From NCBI GenBank assembly GCA_937860145.1, contig CALMBF010000096.1, forward strand, positions 1 to 39,124: a stretch of DNA of 39,124 nucleotides, in the 5' to 3' direction. Below the pieces are notes generated by a model. It saw only the letters and a list, made by a program, of their open reading frames with translations. It was not told the DNA's origin and did no database searches. Below, one piece after another: positions 17,557-27,004 of the stretch. Position 1 is the first letter of the stretch; the number at the start of each line of letters is the position of its first letter. This DNA is from an uncultured Geobacter sp. (GTDB lineage: Bacteria; Desulfobacterota; Desulfuromonadia; Geobacterales; DSM-12255). A program made the translations under genes and the position numbers.

Positions 17557-18192
17557 GTGAGAAAAGGTAAATTTATCGTTGTCGAGGGGATCAGCGGCTC
17601 CGGCCAGCAGGTCAAGGCGGGAATCGTTGCCCTGCACAAGGCGCTGGTCGAATTGAACTACGATGTTGTCGAATGTGCAAATCCAGATTCCGGGCGGGTG
17701 AAGGAACTGGGGATGGCGTCCATGCTCAACTGGCCGTTCGGCAAGAACGCCCGGGCTGACTTCATTTTCGAGGGTGCCGTGAGGACCGAGATCTTCAAGA
17801 ACATCGTCGAGCCGGCGCTGCAGCAGGACAAGATCGTGCTCTGCAAACAGTCGAGCATCTCCTCCCTGGCCAATGCCTGGGTAAGCGGCTACACGAAGCA
17901 TTTCGACGTCCTGCGCCACCTGGACAAGATATCCCGCGGCTTTCTCTTCGAGGACGAGATCTATCCCGACCTGACCATTTTCATGGATGTGCCCGCCGAA
18001 GAGGCATACGAGCGGATCGAGGATGTGCTGCAGATCCACCACGAGGGGGGGATTGACTATTACCGGCAGATGCGGGACTTCTATCTCAAGGAACTCCCCC
18101 GTTGGCGCGGGGTGAGGGTCGATGCCTCCGCTGCCAGGAGCGAGGAAGAGTATACCGCCGACGCGCTGGCCCTGGTCAAGGCTATCCTCTGA
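17557..18192 (+). CDS. Thymidylate-kinase-like protein with degenerate active site
   Basis: A 211-residue protein with the thymidylate kinase fold pattern: KGKFIVVEGISGSGQQ at the N-terminus, IVLCKQSSISSLANAW in the middle and YPDLTIFMDVPAEEAYERI near the C-terminus. The P-loop has Gln 17 and Gln 18 where the family has Lys and Ser/Thr. The nucleotide-binding DR(Y/H) motif is replaced by Lys-Gln-Ser (97-99), although the following SSLA remains. Both changes should abolish ordinary phosphoryl transfer, so it is probably not a working dTMP kinase. It starts at GTG 17557 with AGGAGG 5 nt upstream; an in-frame ATG at 17494 lacks such a site. It lies between the carboxylase and methylmalonyl-CoA mutase genes, suggesting a role in that module, but the function is unknown. 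Confidence 0.85.
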   Translation: MRKGKFIVVEGISGSGQQVKAGIVALHKALVELNYDVVECANPDSGRVKELGMASMLNWPFGKNARADFIFEGAVRTEIFKNIVEPALQQDKIVLCKQSSISSLANAWVSGYTKHFDVLRHLDKISRGFLFEDEIYPDLTIFMDVPAEEAYERIEDVLQIHHEGGIDYYRQMRDFYLKELPRWRGVRVDASAARSEEEYTADALALVKAIL

Positions 18193-18224
18193 GAATAGCA
18201 GTCACGGTCTTTTAATGCCTTTTG

Positions 18225-18281
18225 CATCCCCTTTCCCCTGTCGGCATTGATGGTTCCATGCCGCCACGGGTAAAGGGGATG
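18225..18281 (+). other. Long intercistronic hairpin before the mutase gene
   Basis: CATCCCCTTT...TCGGCAT pairs with ATGCCG...TAAAGGGGATG around a 10-nt loop, giving an interrupted stem of more than 20 bp. It ends about 30 nt before the mutase start. No T-run follows directly. Confidence 0.65.
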
Positions 18282-18312
18282 TTCTCATTTACCGCTAGAG
18301 AAGGAGATTGAC

Positions 18313-19965
18313 ATGAGCATTGCTGACAGGAAAAAAGTCTGGGCCGAGAAGGTCATCGCCGGTCTGGCCAAGCGTCCGGAGCGGAAAAACGAGTTCCGGA
18401 CTTCTTCGAAGATCGAAATGGAGCGCTGCTTCACCCCGGATTTCGACTACCCCGGCTACGACGAGAACCTCGGCTTCCCCGGCCAGTACCCGTATACCCG
18501 CGGCGTCCAGCCGACCATGTACCGCGGCCAGTTCTGGACCATGCGCCAGTATGCCGGCTTCGGCACCGCCAGGGAATCCAACGAACGGTACAAGTACCTC
18601 CTCTCCGCCGGCCAGACCGGACTTTCCGTTGCCTTCGACCTCCCGACCCAGATGGGGTACGACTCTGATGCCGCCATGGCAGCCGGGGAAGTCGGCAAGG
18701 TCGGGGTGGCCATCGACTCCCTCGCCGACATGGAGATCCTCTTCGACGGCATACCCCTGGACAAGGTCTCCACCTCCATGACCATCAACTCCACGGCTGC
18801 CATCCTCCTCTGCATGTACATCGCCGTGGCGGAGAAGCAGGGGGTGTCGCCGGACAAGATCTCCGGAACGATCCAGAACGACATCCTCAAGGAGTACATG
18901 GCCCGGGGGACCTACATCTACCCGCCGAAGGAGTCCATGCGGATCATCACCGACATCTTCGCCTACTGCAAGGATAGCGTTCCCAAGTGGAACACCATCT
19001 CCATCTCCGGCTACCACATCCGCGAGGCCGGCTCCAGCGCCGTGCAGGAGGTCGCCTTCACCCTCGCCGACGGTATCGCCTACGTGGATGCCGCCATCAA
19101 GGCGGGACTGGACGTGGACGAGTTCGCCCCGCGGCTGGCCTTCTTCTTCAATGCCCACAACAACCTGCTTGAAGAGGTGGCCAAGTTTCGCGCCGCCCGT
19201 CGTCTCTGGGCCAGGATCATGAAGGAGCGCTTCAAGGCCAAGGACCCCAAATCCCAGATGCTCCGCTTCCACACCCAGACCGCCGGCTGCACCCTGACCG
19301 CCCAGCAGCCTGACAACAACATCATGCGGGTCACCATCCAGGCCCTGGCGGCCGTGCTCGGCGGGACCCAGTCGCTGCACACGAACTCCCGGGACGAGGC
19401 CCTTGCCCTTCCGACCGAGGACTCGGTCCGGATCGCTCTCCGTACCCAGCAGGTCATCGCCTACGAATCGGGCGTGGCCGACTCCATCGACCCCCTGGCC
19501 GGTTCCTTCCTGGTGGAGTCACTCACCGACCAGATCGAGAAGGCAGCCCAGGAGTACATCGACAAGATCGACTCGCTGGGCGGTGCGGTGGAAGCCATCT
19601 CCCGCGGCTTCCAGCAGAAGGAGATCCAGGATTCGGCCTACGCCTACCAGCGGGCCATCGAAACCGACGACATGATCATCGTCGGGGTGAACAAGTTCAC
19701 CGTCGAGAACGAACCGGCGCCGGAACTCCTGAAGATCAAGGAAGAGGTGGAGATCGCCCAGAAGAAATCCCTTGCCGCCATGAGGGGGGGGAGGGACGAG
19801 GCTGCGGTCAAGGCCGCCCTGGCCGCCCTGCAGACCGCGGCAAAGGGGAGCGATAACCTCATGCCCCACATCCTTGCCGCGGTGAAGACCTACGCCACCC
19901 TGGGCGAGATTGCCAACGTCTTCAGAGAGGTGTTCGGCGTCCACCGCGAGACGGTGGTCCTGTAG
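18313..19965 (+). CDS. mcmA: Methylmalonyl-CoA mutase, large (catalytic) subunit
   Basis: A 550-residue TIM-barrel mutase domain. Typical segments are visible: [103 protein letters not shown] and the C-terminal FGVHRE. It interconverts (R)-methylmalonyl-CoA and succinyl-CoA by a radical mechanism needing adenosylcobalamin. The protein stops before the usual B12-binding domain (no DXHXXG motif), so it is the large subunit of the two-gene form; the small cobalamin subunit is not in the window. ATG 18313 has AAGGAGA about 7 nt upstream. It follows the carboxylase genes and precedes the epimerase gene, which fits a propionyl-CoA/succinyl-CoA route. A terminator hairpin follows at once. Confidence 0.93.
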   Translation: MSIADRKKVWAEKVIAGLAKRPERKNEFRTSSKIEMERCFTPDFDYPGYDENLGFPGQYPYTRGVQPTMYRGQFWTMRQYAGFGTARESNERYKYLLSAGQTGLSVAFDLPTQMGYDSDAAMAAGEVGKVGVAIDSLADMEILFDGIPLDKVSTSMTINSTAAILLCMYIAVAEKQGVSPDKISGTIQNDILKEYMARGTYIYPPKESMRIITDIFAYCKDSVPKWNTISISGYHIREAGSSAVQEVAFTLADGIAYVDAAIKAGLDVDEFAPRLAFFFNAHNNLLEEVAKFRAARRLWARIMKERFKAKDPKSQMLRFHTQTAGCTLTAQQPDNNIMRVTIQALAAVLGGTQSLHTNSRDEALALPTEDSVRIALRTQQVIAYESGVADSIDPLAGSFLVESLTDQIEKAAQEYIDKIDSLGGAVEAISRGFQQKEIQDSAYAYQRAIETDDMIIVGVNKFTVENEPAPELLKIKEEVEIAQKKSLAAMRGGRDEAAVKAALAALQTAAKGSDNLMPHILAAVKTYATLGEIANVFREVFGVHRETVVL

Positions 19966-19975
19966 TCAATCCCTG

Positions 19976-20011
19976 CGGGGGTAGCCGCCAACCGGCTATC
20001 CCCGTTTTTTT
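19976..20011 (+). terminator. Terminator between mutase and epimerase genes
   Basis: CGGGGGTAGCCG and CGGCTATCCCCG form a 12-bp stem with one mismatch, followed by T7. It stands only 18 nt before the epimerase start, so it probably lowers read-through into that gene. Confidence 0.85.
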
Positions 20012-20029
20012 GACCTGAAAGGAGTCCTC

Positions 20030-20434
20030 ATGTTGCACAAAATCAACCATATCGGCATTGCCGTGCAATCCCTTGATGCTACGGTGCCGTTCTACCGCGA
20101 TGTCCTCCGGATGCCGCTGGCCGGCATCGAAGAGGTCGCCGAGCAGAAGGTGCGCGTCGCCATGTTCGGTGTCGGCGAGTCAAAGATCGAGCTGCTGGAA
20201 CCGACGTCCGACGACAGCCCGGTGGCCAAATTCCTGGAAAAGAACGGCCAGGGGATCCACCATATTGCCTATGAAGTGGCCGACATCGAAGGTGCGATAG
20301 CATCCCTTCTCGCCGAGGGGGCGAGGATGATCGACGAGAAGCCGCGCAGCGGCGCCCACGGGACCAGGATCGCCTTCGTGCACCCCAAGAGCAGCCACGG
20401 TGTGCTGACCGAACTCTGCCAGTCGGGGCATTGA
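20030..20434 (+). CDS. mce: Methylmalonyl-CoA epimerase
   Basis: A 134-residue glyoxalase/vicinal-oxygen-chelate protein with both beta-alpha-beta modules: INHIGIAVQSL at the start, IELLEP, GIHHIAYEV and VHPKSSHGVLTELCQ. The two His and the Glu residues are the metal ligands of the family. It interconverts the (S) and (R) forms of methylmalonyl-CoA, linking carboxylase product and mutase substrate. ATG 20030 has AAAGGAG about 6 nt upstream. It follows the mutase gene after a Rho-independent terminator, so it depends on read-through or on an unseen promoter. Normal length, cytoplasmic. Confidence 0.94.
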   Translation: MLHKINHIGIAVQSLDATVPFYRDVLRMPLAGIEEVAEQKVRVAMFGVGESKIELLEPTSDDSPVAKFLEKNGQGIHHIAYEVADIEGAIASLLAEGARMIDEKPRSGAHGTRIAFVHPKSSHGVLTELCQSGH

Positions 20435-20588
20435 TGGCGGTGCGTGGTGTCCTTGTTCAGGTAGCGCAGGGAGCAGCCGCCGGGGGCTAACCGGAAGGTC
20501 GCTGTTCAGGAAAGCGGCAGAGGGCAATGAAGATTTTCGACGGACGGAACGATGCAGGTTTATTTTGTAACGATGTTTGAAAATATCC

Positions 20589-20616
20589 TTGACTTTGGTT
20601 TGAAAAACTGTATCAT
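20589..20616 (+). promoter_or_regulatory. Upstream promoter candidate of the porin gene
   Basis: TTGACT (20589-20594), 16 nt, TATCAT (20611-20616), about 350 nt before the porin ATG. Confidence 0.45.
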
Positions 20617-20705
20617 GCGGCATAGATTTTAGAACAACACGGTATTCCCCGTGCCGATACGACGGTGTTTGCGGGCGACTGTTTTGAAACATTTCAATTA
20701 GAAAC

Positions 20706-20734
20706 TTGACAATATCGTGGATCATATGTATTTT
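20706..20734 (+). promoter_or_regulatory. Main promoter candidate of the porin gene
   Basis: TTGACA (20706-20711), 17 nt, TATTTT (20729-20734). Transcription from about 20741 would give a leader of about 226 nt containing the hairpin at 20804-20844. Confidence 0.55.
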
Positions 20735-20761
20735 CACAGGGAAATTTATTTGAAGGTGTCA

Positions 20762-20797
20762 ATGATAAATTTTGTACCGGTGACATGTCCGTACTGA
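20762..20797 (+). CDS. Possible 11-codon leader peptide before the porin attenuator
   Basis: ATG 20762 to TGA 20797 encodes MINFVPVTCPY. GAAGG stands 5 nt upstream and the stop lies 7 nt before the terminator-like stem. No run of one amino acid is present, so if it acts as an attenuation peptide the signal is not a simple codon run. It may be chance. Confidence 0.25.
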   Translation: MINFVPVTCPY

Positions 20798-20803
20798 ATA
20801 ATG

Positions 20804-20857
20804 ACCCTGGACGCCTTTCCCTTTACGGGGAAAAGCGACAGGGTTTTACTTTTTTTA
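20804..20857 (+). terminator. Terminator-like hairpin in the porin leader (attenuator candidate)
   Basis: ACCCTGGACGCCTTTCCC (20804-20821) pairs with GGGGAAAAGCGACAGGGT (20827-20844) over about 18 bp with few mismatches, and is followed by TTTACTTTTTTT. It is a complete Rho-independent terminator, yet it stands downstream of the porin promoters and 110 nt upstream of the porin start. Confidence 0.75.
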
Positions 20858-20966
20858 TGCGGAAGGGATGAAAATTTACTGGAGAGGTGGTGATGACAGC
20901 GTAGTCGATCACGCAGTACGAACCCTTTTAATCCAGATGTTTACATCAACCATAAAGGAGGCATCA

Positions 20967-22343
20967 ATGAAGAAAAAGCTTGTTGTATTGACCGCAGCGG
21001 CTGCCCTCGGCGCAGCAGCAGTCCCGGCCATGGCATTCGAGAACGAGTTCCACGGGATGTTCCTCACCCAGGGCATCACCTCGAACATGTTCACCGGCAC
21101 CACCGGCACCGTCGCCGTTTCGCAGCCTAACCTCGACGCCACCAAGAATTTCGTCGACCAGCGGGCACGCCTGCAGTACATCGCCAAGGCCAGCGACGAT
21201 CTCAAGCTGGTGACCCATTTCGAACTCGATGGTCGCTGGGGTGACTCCTCGTATGTTGCTGGTAGCCGCAATGCCGGATATGCTCTCGGTGGCGATTCCA
21301 TCAACCTCGAGACCAAGAACGTCTACCTCGACTTCAACATCCCCGGTGCGCCGGTAAATGCCAAGGTCGGTCTCCAGGGGCTGAACGATGCCTATAAAGG
21401 AATCTTCGTCGGCAACGACGCGGCCGGTGCCCTCCTCACCTCCAAGCTCGGCGCCGCCACCGTACAGGCCGGCTGGTTCCGTTTCGACGATGCCCGGGCT
21501 GCCGGTCAGGCTCTTGGCAAGACGACCCGCGACTTCTCGCTCCTTGACGGCTCCGTTGCCGTCACCAAGGATATCAAGGTCGGTGCCAGCTACTACTACT
21601 ACTACGATGACAATTCATCGCTTACCGGAACGGCCACAGCGGCTAACAATGTGTTCGCCGGTAAAACAAACGTCAAGCTCAATATGTTGGGTGTGAACGG
21701 TTCAGCTGCCATGGGGCCGGTTAACGTCGATGGCTTCTTCCTCTACCAGAACGGCAGCTTCAGCGGTTCCCCTCACGTTAACGCCTTTGCCGCCAATGTG
21801 GGGGCCAAGGTGGCTGCCGGTCCCGGTGCTGTCAAGGCGAACCTCCTCTACACCTCCGGCTCCAAGAACGCTGCTGGTGGCGATTTTGGCAACTCCTTCA
21901 TCTCGGCTATGAACGATACGTCTTCAGCATACATGGAGAGCGGTATCTTCTCCGGTGCCAACACCGTCCTCCTCTTCAGGGGTAACGGTTACCGGACCTC
22001 CAACACCGACCAGTCCCTCGTTGGCGACGCGAGCAACAAGGGTACCGGTATCGCCGCTGCTTTCGTCGGCTACGATGGTGCTGTCGGCAAGGTCTTCTTC
22101 AACGCCAACGCAGCTGTTGTGGCAAACGCCAAGAAGCAGGTCAGCGGAACGTACGCCAACAAGTCCCAGTTCCTCGGCACGGAGATCAACGCCGAAGTCG
22201 GCTACAAGCTGTATGACAACCTGAAGGCCAGCGTCCAGGGTGCAACCGTGTTCCTCGGCTCCGCCTTCAGCGGCACTGACGGGGCCAACGGCTATGCCGA
22301 TCAGCCCTACCTCGGCCGCGTTATCCTGAGCTACACCTTCTAG
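20967..22343 (+). CDS. ompJ: OmpJ-like outer-membrane porin
   Basis: A 458-residue outer-membrane protein. A signal peptide is clear (MKKKLVVLTAAAALGAAAV, cleavage after PAMA-F). The mature part is rich in Gly, Ala, Asn, Tyr and alternating hydrophobic residues, as in beta-barrels, with YYYYYDDNSS in a loop, and it ends in a C-terminal Phe (VILSYTF) as barrel proteins do. I recall OmpJ of G. sulfurreducens as an abundant porin of similar size needed for metal-oxide reduction and encoded near methylmalonyl-CoA genes; this was not checked. A channel for small solutes is the safe call. ATG 20967 has AAAGGAGG 6-7 nt upstream; an in-frame ATG at 20868 would place coding sequence over the leader. 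A perfect terminator follows. Confidence 0.82.
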   Translation: MKKKLVVLTAAAALGAAAVPAMAFENEFHGMFLTQGITSNMFTGTTGTVAVSQPNLDATKNFVDQRARLQYIAKASDDLKLVTHFELDGRWGDSSYVAGSRNAGYALGGDSINLETKNVYLDFNIPGAPVNAKVGLQGLNDAYKGIFVGNDAAGALLTSKLGAATVQAGWFRFDDARAAGQALGKTTRDFSLLDGSVAVTKDIKVGASYYYYYDDNSSLTGTATAANNVFAGKTNVKLNMLGVNGSAAMGPVNVDGFFLYQNGSFSGSPHVNAFAANVGAKVAAGPGAVKANLLYTSGSKNAAGGDFGNSFISAMNDTSSAYMESGIFSGANTVLLFRGNGYRTSNTDQSLVGDASNKGTGIAAAFVGYDGAVGKVFFNANAAVVANAKKQVSGTYANKSQFLGTEINAEVGYKLYDNLKASVQGATVFLGSAFSGTDGANGYADQPYLGRVILSYTF

Positions 22344-22389
22344 GATACGCACACACTGCTTGAAAAAGCACGTGGTATGATGTGCACAG

Positions 22390-22424
22390 AAGGCGAACCG
22401 GGTTCCCGGTTCGCCTTTATTTGT
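22390..22424 (+). terminator. Terminator of the porin gene
   Basis: AAGGCGAACCGG (22390-22401), loop GTTC, CCGGTTCGCCTT (22406-22417), then TATTTGTTT. A perfect 12-bp stem. Confidence 0.9.
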
Positions 22425-22453
22425 TTGACTCGGCGCCAACCCTTTGGAATAAT
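22425..22453 (+). promoter_or_regulatory. Promoter candidate of the secreted FG-GAP-like gene
   Basis: TTGACT (22425-22430), 17 nt, AATAAT (22448-22453), right after the porin terminator and about 50 nt before the next start. Confidence 0.5.
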
Positions 22454-22501
22454 TTCCCCCCGTTGGCTGCACGACAGGAAAGAGAAAGAAGAGGACTCTC
22501 G

Positions 22502-24031
22502 ATGTTCACACGGCTTCTGTTGACAATGGTACTGCTGTTCTGCTCTCTCCCGGCCATGGCTGCTCCGGTCAGGGTTTACGTGGAAGAATTCAAGGTCACG
22601 GGAGCTGTCGGCAAGGATGACTACCGGCAGGCTCTCCAATCCCTGCTCGCATCGCGGCTTTCCGGTGAGAATGTAACCCTGGCAGGGGCAAACGAGGCAC
22701 CGGAACTGAAGATCGCGGGGACCTATATCGTGTTCGGCAAGGTGTTCAGCCTCGATGCCAGGGTCGTTACCGGGAGCGGCACATTCGTGGGAAGGGCCTT
22801 CGAGCAGGGCGAATCATCCGATGATGTCATCCCTGCGGTGGGCCGGCTGGCAGACAAACTGAGCGCGGAGATAGCCAAGCTGTCGGCTGCCGGTCCGGTG
22901 GCGCCGGCCCCCACTCCGTCCACGGGACACAAGGAGGTGACGTCGCCGGGCGTGACCGTTCCATCCGGAGCTGCTTCGAGCATCGTTCGCCCCTCCCGGG
23001 TTGAAACGGCCAAGGTCGAAGGGGACATCATCCGTGCCGCAGGGGTGACAAAGGCCGGTGAAAGCGGCATGATCGGCCAGCGCCTGGACGGGGTCATGGT
23101 TGGTATTGCCCAGCTGAAGGGCGCGGAGAAAGGGAAGCGGGACCTCGTAGTCGCACTGGAGCGGGAACTCAGGCTCTACGGGCAGGACAAGGGGCTCACG
23201 CTGCTGGCAACGGAATCGGCTTTTTCCGGGACGGAAAAGATCCTTGGCGTTGATGTCGCTGATCTTGACGGTGACGGCGTGGAGGAGTTGTACGTGACGA
23301 TCATCCAGGGTGAAAAACTGGTGTCACGGGTCTACCAGGTCGAAAAGGGTAAATTCCGGCAGATTGCCGTCAACCTTCCCTATTACTTCCGCCAGGTCAT
23401 GACGGGCTCCGGGGTGAGCCGGATCTGTGTCCAGCAGATCAGCCTTTCCGATGATTTCTATGGCGACATGTATGAACTGGTGAAAAAGGGGAATTCCTTC
23501 AGTACCAATAATCCTGTGAAACTCCCCCGTTTTGGCACGATCTTCAATGTAGCAATGCTGAAAGGGAAGGATGGCAATCCGTTGTTTGTCGAACTCCACC
23601 CGGACGGGTATCTCACGGTCTACGACGAAAAAGGTGAGAACCTCTGGAGGAGCAGTGACAAGTTCGGTGGCTCGGAGGCCTATTTCACACGGGAAGATCC
23701 GCAGAACATGCGGGTTACCGGAAGCCGGGACAGGAAGATCTTCCTTGAGCAGCGGATGGTCGTGACAAAGGATGGCACCATCATTGTCCCGAAAAACGAG
23801 GGGACGTTCGTCATCGGCGACAGCCGCTCGTTCAACAAGAACTCCATTTACGCATTTGCGTGGAACGGCGCCACCCTGGATGAGTTGTGGCATACGAAGC
23901 CGAGTCAGAACTACCTGTCAGACTTCCTGTATGACGAGGGGCAGAAGGAGCTCGTGCTGCTTGAGGTCGTGAAGAAGGCGGGAATTTTCGAAAAGGGTGC
24001 CAGTGCCATTGCCATAAAAAGGGTGGAATAG
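22502..24031 (+). CDS. Secreted FG-GAP/VCBS-like protein with TolB-like N-terminal region
   Basis: A 509-residue exported protein. It has a signal peptide (MFTRLLLTMVLLFCSLPAMA, cleavage before APVRVY). Residues about 22-125 resemble the TolB/LpoB-type N-domain, with a two-layer fold over RVYVEEF and DDYRQALQSLLASRL. A Pro/Ser/Thr linker follows (about 130-185). The C-terminal two thirds look like a beta-propeller of FG-GAP type; one calcium-like loop is clear (DVADLDGDGVEELYV, about 257-271) and other blades are weaker. No lipobox is seen, so it should be periplasmic or outer-surface soluble. The function is unknown. It has its own promoter and lies directly after the porin gene, so an envelope role is possible. 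ATG 22502 has an AGAGGA site. Confidence 0.72.
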   Translation: MFTRLLLTMVLLFCSLPAMAAPVRVYVEEFKVTGAVGKDDYRQALQSLLASRLSGENVTLAGANEAPELKIAGTYIVFGKVFSLDARVVTGSGTFVGRAFEQGESSDDVIPAVGRLADKLSAEIAKLSAAGPVAPAPTPSTGHKEVTSPGVTVPSGAASSIVRPSRVETAKVEGDIIRAAGVTKAGESGMIGQRLDGVMVGIAQLKGAEKGKRDLVVALERELRLYGQDKGLTLLATESAFSGTEKILGVDVADLDGDGVEELYVTIIQGEKLVSRVYQVEKGKFRQIAVNLPYYFRQVMTGSGVSRICVQQISLSDDFYGDMYELVKKGNSFSTNNPVKLPRFGTIFNVAMLKGKDGNPLFVELHPDGYLTVYDEKGENLWRSSDKFGGSEAYFTREDPQNMRVTGSRDRKIFLEQRMVVTKDGTIIVPKNEGTFVIGDSRSFNKNSIYAFAWNGATLDELWHTKPSQNYLSDFLYDEGQKELVLLEVVKKAGIFEKGASAIAIKRVE

Positions 24032-24077
24032 GGCAGAGGGACACGGTCCCTGCTGAAATCGTGAGCGGTAGGAGAAG

Positions 24078-24105
24078 AAGGGCGTCCCCGGGGGCGCCCT
24101 TTTTA
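24078..24105 (+). terminator. Terminator after the FG-GAP-like gene
   Basis: AAGGGCGTCCCC and GGGGGCGCCCTT pair closely and T5 follows. Confidence 0.88.
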
Positions 24106-24107
24106 CG

Positions 24108-24136
24108 TTGACATGCCATGGCTATACTGTTAGATT
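24108..24136 (+). promoter_or_regulatory. Promoter candidate of hisZ-purA
   Basis: TTGACA (24108-24113), 17 nt, TAGATT (24131-24136), 35 nt before the hisZ start. Confidence 0.55.
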
Positions 24137-24170
24137 TTGAGCGTTTTGCATCGCACCAGCGGGACTTTTC

Positions 24171-25481
24171 ATGCCATTTCACGCAGGCCCTACCAAAGAA
24201 ACTTCCATCCCTAAAGGGGTATCCGACTTTCTCCCCGAGCAGGCCGACAAGATCGGCTACATTGAGGGAAAAATCCGCACGGTATTTGAACTCTGGGGGT
24301 TCAGACGCATCATACCCCCCATGCTGGAGTTTGAAGATACCCTGTCCGTCGGTATGGACGATGAACTTCGGGAGAAAACGTTTCGTTTCGATGACCGGCA
24401 GAGCGGCCGGCTCCTGGCCATACCACCGGATATCACACCCCAGGTTGCACGCATCGAGGCAATGCGCATGGGAGGGTATCCACTGCCCCACCGTCTCTAT
24501 TACAACGGAAGGGTCCTCCGTCATGTCGAGTCCCAGTCGGGTCTGAGCCGCGAGATATTCCAGTCCGGGGTTGAACTGATCGGGCTGGATTCGCCCGAAG
24601 CGGATGCCGAGATGGTGGCGATGGCGGTGGAGGTCCTGCAGGAGCTCGGTTTCGAAGGTTTCAAGCTTGATCTGGGGCAGGTCGAGTTCTTTCGCGGGAT
24701 AATCGCAGCAGCGGGCCTTGATGAACAGGTCGCTCGACGGCTGCAGGGGGCCATTGCCAAAAAAGATGCCTCCGCGGTGAGAGAACTCCTGGAGCAGGAG
24801 CGGATATCCGATGCATCCAAGGAGGAGATTGCGTCCCTGCCAAGGCTTTTCGGTGGTATAGATGTGCTGTCAACGGCAGGAGGGACGGTACGCAATGACC
24901 GCTCCCGGCGGGCTCTTGACAACCTGGTGCAGGTCGTCGACATCCTGGGGATCCATGGCATCCGCGACCAGCTGACCATCGATCTTGGGGAGATCCGCGG
25001 GCTGCATTACCATACCGGCATCACGTTCGAGGGCTTTGTGCCCGGCCTGGGACAACCGGTCTGCGGTGGTGGCCGCTACGATACCCTGATGGCCCGCTAT
25101 GGCCTGTCCACCCCCGCGACGGGTTTCGCATTCAATCTGCTCCCCTTGCTCCACTGTCTCGAAAAGCGTCCGGAGGTTGAAGCCAGCAAGAGCCGTGACC
25201 TGCTCATCTTCAACATGCTCGAAGACCGGCGCGATGCCCTTGAGATCGCCACGGTGCTCCGCCGCAGTGGGTACTCTGTTGCCCGGGACATCATCCGGCG
25301 CGATTACGCCCAGTCCCTTGCCTATGCGGAGCGTATGAATATCCTCAGGATCATGGTCATCGGTGGCGATAACTGTGCTCACGACGAGGTCTACCTGGTG
25401 CGGGTGGCTGACGGTGCCGGTTGCATCGTGAAAAAGGCGCAGCTGCTGGCTGGCGATTGCTCGTCGATTATGTGTTTATAA
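24171..25481 (+). CDS. hisZ: ATP phosphoribosyltransferase regulatory subunit
   Basis: A 436-residue HisRS-like paralogue. It has the class II synthetase catalytic fold ([66 protein letters not shown], and motif-3-like [16 protein letters not shown]). It lacks the C-terminal anticodon-binding domain pattern of true HisRS and contains a long helical insert with a [10 protein letters not shown] segment. HisZ joins short-form HisG to make the first enzyme of histidine synthesis and gives it histidine feedback. No hisG is in the window. A candidate promoter lies just upstream and purA follows after 86 nt, probably in one transcript. The ribosome site before ATG 24171 is weak. Confidence 0.88.
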   Translation: MPFHAGPTKETSIPKGVSDFLPEQADKIGYIEGKIRTVFELWGFRRIIPPMLEFEDTLSVGMDDELREKTFRFDDRQSGRLLAIPPDITPQVARIEAMRMGGYPLPHRLYYNGRVLRHVESQSGLSREIFQSGVELIGLDSPEADAEMVAMAVEVLQELGFEGFKLDLGQVEFFRGIIAAAGLDEQVARRLQGAIAKKDASAVRELLEQERISDASKEEIASLPRLFGGIDVLSTAGGTVRNDRSRRALDNLVQVVDILGIHGIRDQLTIDLGEIRGLHYHTGITFEGFVPGLGQPVCGGGRYDTLMARYGLSTPATGFAFNLLPLLHCLEKRPEVEASKSRDLLIFNMLEDRRDALEIATVLRRSGYSVARDIIRRDYAQSLAYAERMNILRIMVIGGDNCAHDEVYLVRVADGAGCIVKKAQLLAGDCSSIMCL

Positions 25482-25522
25482 GGTGCGTGGCAGGCCGGCA
25501 CCGTGCGGATAACAGAATTTAG

Positions 25523-26860
<1,338 letters not shown>

Positions 26861-26870
26861 TAAAAAACTG

Positions 26871-26899
26871 TTGACCTGCAAAAGATGGTTTGATATATA
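26871..26899 (+). promoter_or_regulatory. Promoter of the tRNA pair
   Basis: TTGACC (26871-26876), 17 nt, TATATA (26894-26899), 17 nt ahead of tRNA-Lys. Confidence 0.65.
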
Positions 26900-26916
26900 G
26901 TTATTCTTGTTGCAGC

Positions 26917-26992
26917 GAGCCGCTAGCTCAGTAGGTAGAGCACCTGACTTTTAATCAGGTGGTCGTTGGTTCGATCCCAACGCGGCTCACCA
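26917..26992 (+). tRNA. tRNA-Lys (anticodon UUU)
   Basis: A 76-nt cloverleaf with encoded CCA. The acceptor GAGCCGC/GCGGCTC is perfect, the anticodon arm CCTGA-CTTTTAA-TCAGG gives anticodon TTT, and the T arm GTTGG-TTCGATC-CCAAC is perfect. Discriminator A. Confidence 0.97.
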
Positions 26993-27004
26993 TTTAATTT
27001 CACT

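Larger units (their letters stand above)
20435..20966 (+). other. 532-bp gene-free region: control region and leader of the porin gene
   Basis: There is no convincing gene longer than about 15 codons. It holds two good sigma-70-like promoters (20589-20616 and 20706-20734), a possible 11-codon leader frame and a strong terminator-like hairpin before the porin ribosome site. The first 140 bp show nothing clear. The lower GC of 20560-20800 contrasts with the genes on either side. Confidence 0.6.

Noticed and set aside
16060-18042. 660-codon minus-strand frame
   Set aside because: Antisense across two real genes and their gap; no ribosome site or domain.
20435-20760. Cyclic dinucleotide (GEMM-type) riboswitch in the porin leader
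   Set aside because: These are common in Geobacter, but the conserved GEMM core sequences are not present here by eye.
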